From an uncultured Pirellulaceae bacterium (GTDB lineage Bacteria > Planctomycetota > Planctomycetia > Pirellulales > Pirellulaceae), in contig CALKGE010000003.1 of the NCBI GenBank assembly GCA_938084685.1, positions 35,898-99,897 of the forward strand: DNA of 64,000 nt. The letters are read 5' to 3'. Positions 26,001-32,969 of this stretch are shown here, piece after piece; within the stretch, counting starts at the first letter, position 1, and each line of letters starts with the position of its first letter. The notes under the pieces are model-generated. The model made no database searches and had not been told where the DNA came from. It was given only the letters and a program-made list of their open reading frames with translations. A program made the position numbers and the translations under genes.

Positions 26001-27899
26001 ACATACACGATCGAAGATAGTAACGGTGGACAGGCAACTGGAAACGTGACAGTTCATGTTCAGTCTGTAAATGATGCACCAAGTGCGGGCAGTGACGCAT
26101 TTACTGTCGTGGAAGACTCGATTGACAATGAACTGGACGTCCTGGCGAATGATTCGTCTTTTCCCGACGAAGGGGAAGTCTTGACTGTCACCGCAGTTTC
26201 TGCGGGATCAGCAGGTGGACTCATATCCATTAGTGAAGACGAATTGAAAGTAATCTACTCACCAGCACCGGATTACATTGGTACGGAAACCTTTACCTAC
26301 ACCGTTTCTGATAGTAATGGTGCTTCGAGCCAGGCAAATGTGGTTGTCACGGTTGAAAACACACCTGATGCTCCTGTTGCAAACGATGATGCGTACACTG
26401 TTATTGTAGATTCAGCTGGCGATAATCTGCACGTGTTGGAGAATGATACGCCTGCTCCAGATCCACCTGAGTTATTGACTGTGACCTCGGTGACAGCCAC
26501 TGCGGAAGGTGGGACGGTACAAATTGTAGACTCGGGAAGTCGCTTGGTGTATGCACCTCCGTCCGGGTTTTCAGGGGAAGATACGTTCACTTATACAATC
26601 ACGGATGAAGACGGATTGACGGACGACGCTATTGTCACCTTGTCCATTATGGATTTCTTACCTGGAGGTTTATCGGGAGTTGTATTTATCGATGCAGACG
26701 CTGATGGAATACAGGATGCTCATGAACTAGTTCTGGGTGGAATTCAGGTCACACTTAGCGGGACTGATGTGAATGGCAACGAAGTTCATCAGCAGCTTTT
26801 GACGGATCTTGATGGTGTATACGAATTCGATAACCTGCTTGCCGGTGACTATACCGTAACTCAGACTCAGCCTCGTTATTTGGTGGATGGGGGATTTGTT
26901 GGTGCAAGTCCGGACATAACTTTTAGTAGTAATTCTTTTAGTGTGACACTGGGGCACGGTGAGTCGGTTGAATCTGCGAATTTCACAGAGATGGGTCGTG
27001 AAGCACAAGCACTATCGCTGGAGGACTTCTTCAATCGTTCACCAGAACCGACGATGGTAGCGAGTTTTGGTGATACTGTCGACGAAGCCTGGACTGCTAC
27101 AGGGCCAGAGTGGTTGGCATATGAAGAAACTGTTGTGACATGGGATCCTGACAGTCATTCGCTCGTGATTGACGTAACCGACACTCAAAGTGAGACACAG
27201 CGTGGCGTGCTTTCCTGGGAATCTGAGAATGAATTAAGGCATGTCGCAGGTCACGAGGATACTCCTGTCATTACGCTGGCTGATACGCCGTTAACGGCGA
27301 ATTTCTCTGTTTTACCGGAGGGCGGTGCCAACGAGACTCTCGATTTAGTGCCGGACTTTAGCCTGCCCGACGTTAATACAACCTCTCCAACCCATCAGAC
27401 TGATGTTTCGCCGCGTGACTTTAATGGAAACGTTTCCGTATTCTATTTTGGATTGGCGACGTGCAGTTATTGTAGATCTCAATTTGAGCTGCTGGATTCC
27501 TTGCAACAGGATTTGGATATAAACCATGGTGACCTGGGCGTAGAGATTATTGGAATTAACCTGGCTGGCCGAGAAGACGGAAACCAGCTAATGACCTCCA
27601 ATGTGGATCTACCGTGGCTACAGGATGTAGATCTGGACAACGATGGTAATTCAGATACCTGGCAGGAATGGGGAGCTCAATTACGTGACGTGGTGATTGT
27701 TGATGAGCAGAACCAATTTGTCGAATCGATTAATCTAACTCTTAATGATCTGGCTGAATCAGCAAACTATGATTCATTGAAAGCCAAGATAATTGGGGCG
27801 GATTCAGGCGAGGGCGAATTGAGCGTTGAAGATGACTGGTTGGTTAATGAGCAACTTGAGACAACCATCGATTCCCTGGCTCGCTTTTTCAATCGGTGA
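23070..27899 (+). CDS. Giant LEPR-XLL surface protein with cyclophilin, adhesin-repeat and thioredoxin-like domains
   Basis: 1609 aa from ATG 23070 (GGGAAGAGG 10 nt upstream); the frame also permits a GTG start at 23034. The N-terminus has the planctomycete LEPR-XLL signature (TLEHLESRLLLYG). Domains in order: a peptidyl-prolyl isomerase (cyclophilin-like; LFEMLPTAAPNTVANFL, IHRSVPGFVIQGGGF, residues ~190-355); an SdrD-B-like repeat (DLNGNGQFDSESE); cadherin-like/cohesin-like domains; four tandem Ig-like units each starting with xxDDxFxxxED and ending FTYTxxDxxG (~815-1195); a second SdrD-B; and a redoxin near the end with CSYC (~nt 27460-27475). It is presumably a cell-surface adhesin with enzymatic modules. 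Its TGA stop is part of a repeat copy. Confidence 0.9.
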   Translation: MLSGFFRRTKAQRRRQKFLQGLTLEHLESRLLLYGVTDTPHGASPSHGLGDTIQADVLIYTNGTLVDLPANLGVTSGEDTAFVTTSASGSSVTISPADVDGDDVIDTPEQFITVGDVFETWRASAGDAGNNATATFSTTELMGNTADETNALRMYVNGTPVHSYENYQIHDQDRIVLVYGSSDVVALAGAQGTLLFEMLPTAAPNTVANFLDYVADGDYQDSIIHRSVPGFVIQGGGFTTDSPTLTSTAQFSSVPTDPPVVNEFGVSNTRGTVAMAKLGGDPDSATSQWFVNLVDNSTNLDTQNGGFTVFATVLDMAVADSIAAIDRQNHGGAFTDLPVAPGNQLVTFADMLADASVSGRVYEDLNGNGQFDSESEFGLEGVTVFSDTDDDGVLDADEFSVATNSDGTYFLRLPIGAHQLKQLPSAPYRQTAPTEPSSYSLDLRVGQSDSDRDFANQKVQAPTSVDLLATSDSGVSDSDNLTNHNNVSSSTALSFLIDGVEDGALVRVFAGTSEIGSATASGGQATVTTAGNLQLADGVVAITATQIFDGVESDASPALNITIDSTVGVFETGLSTTVPLAQDFTFNIDNAEEGSSGFSYDVIGAPDGLTVHETTGFLQWHPNANQLGINTFTVRASDAAGNTRDLVASLDVQGEALVEYSLELTDPGGNAISSITVGDDFILRVLVEDLRDTPRGAFAAYLDVLWSDNRVEVTGPLTYGTAFPNVHTGSTATDNVIDEAGGTGGFNELGGGQFLVFSVPMRAVSAGTASLMADPADNSPHTDTLLFGVNTAIDPDVIIYNSFDLQVGLAFSPTDDIFNVDEDTSGNVLNVLSNDDDPSNSLTVTEVSTPTNGGTVAIAVDGKTVEYSPAPDFFGQDVFTYTATDESGSSQATVTVQVFPTQDLPTANDDVFSSVNEGDVNVLLDVMSNDSILPDTGESISVIAVTQGTELGAITIGGNGLHVLYTPNTNFSGTDTFTYTIEDSNGGQATGNVTVHVQSVNDAPSAGSDAFTVVEDSIDNELDVLANDSSFPDEGEVLTVTAVSAGSAGGLISISEDELKVIYSPAPDYIGTETFTYTVSDSNGASSQANVVVTVENTPDAPVANDDAYTVIVDSAGDNLHVLENDTPAPDPPELLTVTSVTATAEGGTVQIVDSGSRLVYAPPSGFSGEDTFTYTITDEDGLTDDAIVTLSIMDFLPGGLSGVVFIDADADGIQDAHELVLGGIQVTLSGTDVNGNEVHQQLLTDLDGVYEFDNLLAGDYTVTQTQPRYLVDGGFVGASPDITFSSNSFSVTLGHGESVESANFTEMGREAQALSLEDFFNRSPEPTMVASFGDTVDEAWTATGPEWLAYEETVVTWDPDSHSLVIDVTDTQSETQRGVLSWESENELRHVAGHEDTPVITLADTPLTANFSVLPEGGANETLDLVPDFSLPDVNTTSPTHQTDVSPRDFNGNVSVFYFGLATCSYCRSQFELLDSLQQDLDINHGDLGVEIIGINLAGREDGNQLMTSNVDLPWLQDVDLDNDGNSDTWQEWGAQLRDVVIVDEQNQFVESINLTLNDLAESANYDSLKAKIIGADSGEGELSVEDDWLVNEQLETTIDSLARFFNR

Positions 27900-28006
27900 C
27901 ACCCACTCTTCTCAACTTCCAATAAGTGCTGCCCACCCGAGCTGATTTGAGTATTCAACAAGTGCCACCCACTTGCTGCCGGCGTCTTCATAAGTGACTC
28001 TCACTC
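27896..28006. repeat. Repeat cluster B after the giant gene
   Basis: Four direct copies in the short gap between the giant gene and the RAYT: 27896-27908 (GTGACACCCACTC, includes the gene's own TGA), 27926-27937 (GTGCTGCCCACC, degenerate), 27962-27973 (GTGCCACCCACT) and 27994-28006 (GTGACTCTCACTC, degenerate). Spacings are 30, 36 and 32 nt. All have the same orientation as most copies in cluster A. Confidence 0.75.
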
Positions 28007-28028
28007 TCATTGACACTTTCTATCCTTT

Positions 28029-28058
28029 ACTCACTGTTCTGACGCAGTGAGTTTTTTT
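28029..28058 (+). terminator. Strong hairpin with T-run between the giant gene and the RAYT
   Basis: Perfect 8-bp stem ACTCACTG (28029-28036) / CAGTGAGT (28045-28052), an 8-nt loop, and a run of seven T (28052-28058). Most simply the transcription terminator of the giant surface-protein gene. A role as a structural part of the neighbouring repeat/RAYT locus is possible but not shown. Confidence 0.8.
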
Positions 28059-28200
28059 GTGGCAGAGGTTATACGTAACGAATACCCACTGCTGGCAGAC
28101 CCATGACAAAGAAATAACCATTTTTGTAGCCGCCTTTTCGCGTCGTTTTGCAACTAAGAAGTTAGAAGGCGACAGTTTTTTATTTTTAAGGAGGACGGAA

Positions 28201-29244
28201 ATGGTTTTACGTCGTAAGGATGTTTTTAATCGAAAACAGATAGGTGTGTACCACGTTACTACGAGATGTGTCAGACAAGCGTTTCTCTTGGGCACATCCT
28301 TCCAATCAGGGCAGGAATATCATCATCGTAAACAATGGATCGAAGAATGGTTCCAGTCTCTAACCGAGGTAATGGCTATTGAGTTGTGTGCTTATGCCAT
28401 TATGGATAACCATACCCACTCTATACTTCGTAACCGTCCTGATTGGTTGGAGACCATGGACGATTACGAAGTTGCCACAAGGTTAGCGAGGCTGTTCCCG
28501 GGATATCAGTGTCTTAATGGGCTTCCGGCTGAAGCGGATCCGGAACGTGTTCAGGAGATTCTCGACGACCCAGCGAAATTGGCAAGGCGCAAAGAACAGC
28601 TTGCTGACATTTCGATCTTCATGGGTCGTTGGGAAGAAGCTGTTGCACGTCGCGCCAACAAAGAAGAAGACCGAAAGGGAAGGTTCTGGGAAGGACGTTT
28701 TTATTGTCAAAAACTACTGGACCCAGCATCGATTTTGGCAGCCACAATCTATGTTGAATTGAATCCACTGCGGGCTAATGTTGTTGAACTACCGGAGTAT
28801 TCCCAATTTACGAGTTTGACTAACCGCCTACGGCTAACTCAGCTGATGTCGAACACGGATCTTGGGTTTTTGGATTCAATATCAGAAGAAAAGAAAGGAC
28901 CAGAAAAAAATCTGAGCACTGATAGCCCGAGTCGTGACGTTTCCAACGTTCGAATGTGTAGAGAGTTTCTCCCGTTGAGTACTAGAAGGTATTTGTCTGT
29001 TCTCGATTACGTTTCTCGCAGAACGAAGGACGGTTCGTTACACGCCGTACCAGATGGTGTTCAGCAGTTACTCGGTAGGCTGGGAGTCGTACCGGATCGC
29101 TGGCGCGAAACAGCAATAGAATTTGAAAAGAGTTACAGATTGTTTGCTGGAAGTCCGGAGCAATTATCAAAGGTTGCCGCGGAAAAGAACAAACGTTGTT
29201 TGCATGGCATGGCTACGGCTAACAACGTTTACCTGACAAATTGA
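28201..29244 (+). CDS. RAYT-type Y1 (HUH) transposase
   Basis: 347 aa from ATG 28201: a perfect AAGGAGG lies 6 nt upstream, and a longer in-frame leader to 28057 is rejected. It belongs to the REP-associated tyrosine transposase group of the IS200/IS605 superfamily. The metal-binding HUH-like pair is in MDNHTHSILRNRP (His71, His73). The RFWEGRFYCQ motif is at ~161-170, and the likely nucleophile Tyr184 is in IYVELNPLRANVV. Catalytic residues are thus intact. Such enzymes are single-copy, immobile themselves, and act on short chromosomal repeats; here the neighbouring GTGmCACCCACTC copies are the obvious candidate substrate. No flanking inverted ends of its own were found. Confidence 0.9.
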   Translation: MVLRRKDVFNRKQIGVYHVTTRCVRQAFLLGTSFQSGQEYHHRKQWIEEWFQSLTEVMAIELCAYAIMDNHTHSILRNRPDWLETMDDYEVATRLARLFPGYQCLNGLPAEADPERVQEILDDPAKLARRKEQLADISIFMGRWEEAVARRANKEEDRKGRFWEGRFYCQKLLDPASILAATIYVELNPLRANVVELPEYSQFTSLTNRLRLTQLMSNTDLGFLDSISEEKKGPEKNLSTDSPSRDVSNVRMCREFLPLSTRRYLSVLDYVSRRTKDGSLHAVPDGVQQLLGRLGVVPDRWRETAIEFEKSYRLFAGSPEQLSKVAAEKNKRCLHGMATANNVYLTN

Positions 29245-29267
29245 GTTATCTCAACTAACTGATTGGT

Positions 29268-30668
29268 TTAATACCTGAAGGTTAAGCCCATGTTGAGAGA
29301 CTGAGCCCAGTAATGGTCAATTGTAAATGGCATTGTGGGTTGGCCTGTGGTGTTCGTCAGATCTACGTTGGTGTCTATTTGATTGCCAGGTTGTACTGCG
29401 TGTCCCCAATAGACAACGGAATAGCCAAGCGAGAAATCAAGTGCGTCATTCAAGTGTTTTGTATACCTGACACTCAATTCGGGGATAGCTGTGAATCGGC
29501 TTCGTGAGAATTCTCCTCGGTTACTATCGCGTACCATCAAACCTTCAAGGGAATTAGTACCGCCGCCGGGATCAGTAATTATGGAGAAGCCATTGGTTAC
29601 AACGGTGTGATTGACACCACCGAGACCTACTTTGGCCAGAAATGAAACAGTGTAATCTCCACCACTTATATCCGAAGACAGACCCAATAAGCCACCGTGG
29701 AAGACATTCTTTGTTCTGAACGTGTCGGTGACTTCCAATTGAGTTCCGATGGGTATTGAGTTTCGTCCATCCAAATTCGTCGAGTCGCTCATGATGGCTA
29801 TGGATTCGTCAAATCGGCTGAATTGATAGCCAGCAATGAAGTTTACTCGAGCAATCCCGCTAGAACGCCAAGGACGCATCACGTAGACATCAGTTCCGAT
29901 CATCTTAGCAGTCGAACTGATGGATAATGCTCCTGATTCACTTGAGGGGTAGTTGACAATCAGCGATTGGTTTTCGCCTTCATCAACATTGAAGAATGGA
30001 CGAGTTACAATTCCCTGGTCGAATGTATGTGTAGTTCCAGCATCAAACATAGAGTAAAAGCGAGCGCCTAACGCTACGTCTCGATCTGGCAGCCATCTCC
30101 CGAAATCTATGCGTATTCCAGGGGTGGATTCATCGTTCAAAGAGTTACTTCCCAACAGATTGGAAGTAGTCGAGAGACCAAGTACACCGGCATCTTCTAT
30201 CAGGGTCCCCGCTGAACTTGTACTCGCTAAAACAGGGATTTTGGTACCCCGCCGCCATGAAATCAGATAATCAACTCTGGCCCAACGCCCGAATTGATCG
30301 GAGTCCCAGTGATCAAAACCACTGAATAGTCTCCGTTGATTTTCAAATAAATCGAGATCAATGTCGCGCAAACGTCCTGGCCTGACATATTCTTCGACAG
30401 CAGACTCGGTATCCGTCTCTGAACTCTCGCTTTCGCTAACATCTGTTTCAGCGGATGGTTCAACAACATCCCCATCGAGGGTTTCTTCAGTTGAAAGTTG
30501 CGTTTCAACATCTAGATCTACTTCAGTTTCAGTAGTATCCGGAACAATATCCTGAGGCGCTGCTTCCTGGATTGTTAATTCGGGCAACGTAGAATCCTGC
30601 CCTTGCAATGCAGCAGCGGCTAGGAGGAGTGTTATTACGGATACGAATGGAATATATCTACGATTCAA
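29268..30668 (-). CDS. BBP7-family outer-membrane beta-barrel protein
   Basis: 466 aa with signal peptide (RYIPFVSVITLLLAAAALQGQ). Residues ~25-100 are an acidic Thr/Ser/Glu/Val linker. After that comes a barrel with alternating strands and the BBP7-type pattern: WARVDYLISWRRG, GVLGLSTTSNLLGSNSLN, GIRIDFGRWLPDRD, and a final strand QSLNMGLTFRY with a terminal aromatic residue, as outer-membrane barrels need for assembly. BBP7 proteins are typical of planctomycetes; their role may be a porin or a surface-layer anchor. It is divergent from the coiled-coil gene at 30932 across a 263-nt gap that contains no other gene. Confidence 0.85.
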   Translation of the reverse strand: MNRRYIPFVSVITLLLAAAALQGQDSTLPELTIQEAAPQDIVPDTTETEVDLDVETQLSTEETLDGDVVEPSAETDVSESESSETDTESAVEEYVRPGRLRDIDLDLFENQRRLFSGFDHWDSDQFGRWARVDYLISWRRGTKIPVLASTSSAGTLIEDAGVLGLSTTSNLLGSNSLNDESTPGIRIDFGRWLPDRDVALGARFYSMFDAGTTHTFDQGIVTRPFFNVDEGENQSLIVNYPSSESGALSISSTAKMIGTDVYVMRPWRSSGIARVNFIAGYQFSRFDESIAIMSDSTNLDGRNSIPIGTQLEVTDTFRTKNVFHGGLLGLSSDISGGDYTVSFLAKVGLGGVNHTVVTNGFSIITDPGGGTNSLEGLMVRDSNRGEFSRSRFTAIPELSVRYTKHLNDALDFSLGYSVVYWGHAVQPGNQIDTNVDLTNTTGQPTMPFTIDHYWAQSLNMGLTFRY

Positions 30669-30931
30669 GGTAATTACCCAACTACATAAATCAAACCAGA
30701 ACGTTACATGATTGGCGGGAATGATAACGATTTTGCAGGTTCTGTGGAATACGAGTTGGTAATCTCTGTGGGTGATGTTCCCAATATTAGAATTACGATT
30801 GCCAATTTAGGAATGTAACGGGTAAAATAGATAAATTGAGACATTTGTCATCAATTGGGAAATATTTAACGGTCACGTTTCATCGAGTTTGCCGATTCCT
30901 TAATTGGGGAAGTATGTAGGAGATAGGTAGA

Positions 30932-31846
30932 ATGTTTAAGTCGCGTTTTGTTCTGGCCATGTTTTGTGCAACGGCCGTTCTTTGGGTTGACTTCGCAGAA
31001 GCTCAAGGCAATCTGGAAAAAGAACCCCTCTTCAAAAAACCCTTGCTGTTCCGTCGTGCAAAAGCATATCAACGTGAGCAGTTGAAGCAGGAACTTAAAG
31101 GAGAGTTGTACGGTGAGCTTTCAGACAAGCTCGATAAAGATGTAGCGGTTGCTACTGAGACTCTCCGCCAAGCAACAGAAGCAAAAGTTGCATCGGAAAG
31201 CAAAAAACTTCAGGCTCAGGCTCAGGCCCATAGTGACAAGCTATCTGCCGCTGCTAAAGCACAGTCAGATAATCTTGCTAAACAGCATAGTGATGCAGTG
31301 AACGCAGTTACTGGTCAAGGTAAAGCAATTGCAACAGCTAATCAGAAGTTTCGCAGTGAACTTTTAGCGGCCCACGAGGATGCAATGAAAAAGCATGCTC
31401 AAGCAAATAAACAGGCTCGTGATCGGCTTGCGGCAATGTTCAAAACTTTGAACGACGATTTCCAAACTACGTCTGCTAAACAAGCTAAAGCAAATGAAAA
31501 ATTGATTACCGAACTTTCTACTACTAGTGAAGCAAAACTGGTTGCCAAGGTAGAAGAGTTAACAAAGGTTCTAGCGGAGCAAAATAAGACATTTGCTGCA
31601 GAACTTGCCAAGAAGCTTTCCGCCGAAAATCAAACTTCACTTGCGTCGACCAAAGCTGGATTGGAACAGGCATTGGCAGAATTAACTGTCAAAGTTAAGA
31701 ATCAGGTTGACGAGGCTGTCGCCCAGTTAAATGCTGAGCAATCAGAAACGGAACCTGCTCCGGAACCCCCGCCAGTGCCGGAAGAACAGGACGCCGCTCC
31801 TGCACCTCCAGTGACTCCGCAAGAAGAGAGCAGTGAAGAAGAATAG
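30932..31846 (+). CDS. Exported alanine/lysine-rich coiled-coil protein
   Basis: 304 aa; AGGAGATAG precedes the ATG. Signal peptide (SRFVLAMFCATAVLWVDFAEA). A long uninterrupted helix dominated by Ala, Lys, Gln and Glu runs from ~60 to ~275, with heptad-like units such as KLQAQAQAHSDKLSAAAKAQSD. The tail is Pro/Glu-rich and disordered (EPAPEPPPVPEEQDAAP). It has no enzymatic motif and looks like a periplasmic rod or envelope-tethering protein. Its divergent neighbour is a BBP7 barrel, so an envelope link is plausible. A bidirectional-looking hairpin lies after its stop codon. Confidence 0.75.
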   Translation: MFKSRFVLAMFCATAVLWVDFAEAQGNLEKEPLFKKPLLFRRAKAYQREQLKQELKGELYGELSDKLDKDVAVATETLRQATEAKVASESKKLQAQAQAHSDKLSAAAKAQSDNLAKQHSDAVNAVTGQGKAIATANQKFRSELLAAHEDAMKKHAQANKQARDRLAAMFKTLNDDFQTTSAKQAKANEKLITELSTTSEAKLVAKVEELTKVLAEQNKTFAAELAKKLSAENQTSLASTKAGLEQALAELTVKVKNQVDEAVAQLNAEQSETEPAPEPPPVPEEQDAAPAPPVTPQEESSEEE

Positions 31847-31872
31847 TCGTTTCCGTCCCTATTGAGACAAAT

Positions 31873-31905
31873 AAGGAGCAGGTTTAAAACCCTGCTCCTT
31901 GTTTT
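31873..31905 (+). terminator. Terminator hairpin between convergent genes
   Basis: 10-bp perfect stem AAGGAGCAGG (31873-31882) / CCTGCTCCTT (31891-31900), 8-nt loop, then GTTTTA. It lies after the coiled-coil gene and overlaps the end of the opposite phytanoyl-dioxygenase-like gene, so it could serve both. Confidence 0.75.
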
Positions 31906-32737
31906 ATGGACGTGATGCTCCGGGCCATAAACGGGAGTCGGCTTGGCCTGAGACAATTACTCCCTTGAGATTCCAGTCCATATGAGCGTGGACATCTGCA
32001 GCACAATATCTTAACGTCAACCCGCATCTCCGCCGGTCAGAATCGTTAGCGTCGCTTCCATGCAGCAAGAGATCACTATGCATTGACATTTGTCCCGCTC
32101 GTAAGACGTTATGGACTGGGGGATCACCAAAGTCTAACGCATTGTCTACTGTTTGATTGAGCACATTGTTTTCGTCTGCGCTGCTCTCCCGCCATTCCAG
32201 GTGTCCATGCAAGTGTGATTTTGGTATGAATTTCATGCAGGCATTACCTTCATCGGCATCGTCAATCGCTAGCCAAACAGTAACCGTTTTGGATGGTGTG
32301 AGTGGCCAATAACTGGCATCTTGATGCCAGGCAACCGCTTTCCCGTCGTGCGGCATCTTACAAAAAAAATGGCTTCCCCAACCGACGACATTTTCACCTA
32401 ATATATCCTTTACGTAGCCCACAATCGTTGGATGTTTGAGCAAATCATATACCCTTGGATGCTTGAAATGAGCTGTGCTGATGGAGTAACTATCTCCTCC
32501 AGCTGCTACTACATTCCTGAGTAGCCCGTCGAAATAGCCTCTCAGCTCATCCGCTTCAGAATCGGTGAACACATCAAGGTTGGAAATATAACCTAACTCG
32601 TTATATTGCTTCGCCTGTTCGGCGCTCAAAGTAGTGCTGTTTTCTGGTTCGGCCGGGTAGAAAACTAATTCTCTTTGAATCTGTTCTAATGCGTCATATT
32701 GTGGAATAACGTCAAATTGTGTCTCTTTGTCAGTCAT
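31904..32737 (-). CDS. Phytanoyl-CoA dioxygenase-family Fe(II)/2-oxoglutarate oxygenase
   Basis: 277 aa from ATG 32737 (AGGAAG upstream); a longer frame to 32818 has an atypical leader. Family features: AKQYNELGYISNLDVFTDSEADELR at the start, then WHQDASYWPL (His-x-Asp iron ligands) and LHGSDANDSDRRRCGLTLRY (third His and the Arg that binds 2-oxoglutarate). It should hydroxylate or halogenate a small lipid or amino-acid-like substrate in the cytosol, but the substrate is unknown; many bacterial members act in antibiotic, ectoine-like or lipid pathways. It is convergent with the coiled-coil gene; the repeat cluster C lies upstream of its start. Confidence 0.85.
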   Translation of the reverse strand: MTDKETQFDVIPQYDALEQIQRELVFYPAEPENSTTLSAEQAKQYNELGYISNLDVFTDSEADELRGYFDGLLRNVVAAGGDSYSISTAHFKHPRVYDLLKHPTIVGYVKDILGENVVGWGSHFFCKMPHDGKAVAWHQDASYWPLTPSKTVTVWLAIDDADEGNACMKFIPKSHLHGHLEWRESSADENNVLNQTVDNALDFGDPPVHNVLRAGQMSMHSDLLLHGSDANDSDRRRCGLTLRYCAADVHAHMDWNLKGVIVSGQADSRLWPGASRP

Positions 32738-32837
32738 GTCACTTCCTGGAAAATTGTGTTCTCGCCACCAATTGTATATCCATTTTTCCGCTTCGTAAAA
32801 CAACCATTCCTTGGCCAAAACCGGCTCGAGACTTTAA

Positions 32838-32927
32838 GTGCCACCCACTCAATGGAAAATCATCTTAATATTAGTGGGTGGGACCGGCTGGTGTGAAAAT
32901 GAATGCGAAATGAGTGGGTGGCACCGG
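32838..32927. repeat. Repeat cluster C between divergent genes
   Basis: One direct copy at 32838-32850 (GTGCCACCCACTC) faces two inverted copies at 32873-32884 (AGTGGGTGGGAC) and 32913-32924 (AGTGGGTGGCAC). The outer pair are exact reverse complements over 12 nt and the inner pair match at 11 of 12. Either arrangement can fold into a hairpin with a 23- or 63-nt loop. It lies upstream of the PhyH-like gene and of the DUF1549 gene. Confidence 0.8.
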
Positions 32928-32969
32928 AAGGAGCTCTGCTTTTGGTAGAATGGGGGTGTAGTATTTTGT

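Noticed and set aside
22565..27948. Shared GAGCTGATTT word beside repeats in clusters A (22565) and B (27939)
   Set aside because: GAGCTGAT also occurs outside the repeats (20226, 42987) and the spacing to the repeat differs, so chance is likely.
28057..28200. N-terminal extension of the RAYT transposase
   Set aside because: The internal ATG at 28201 has a perfect ribosome-binding site and the extension overlaps a terminator T-run.
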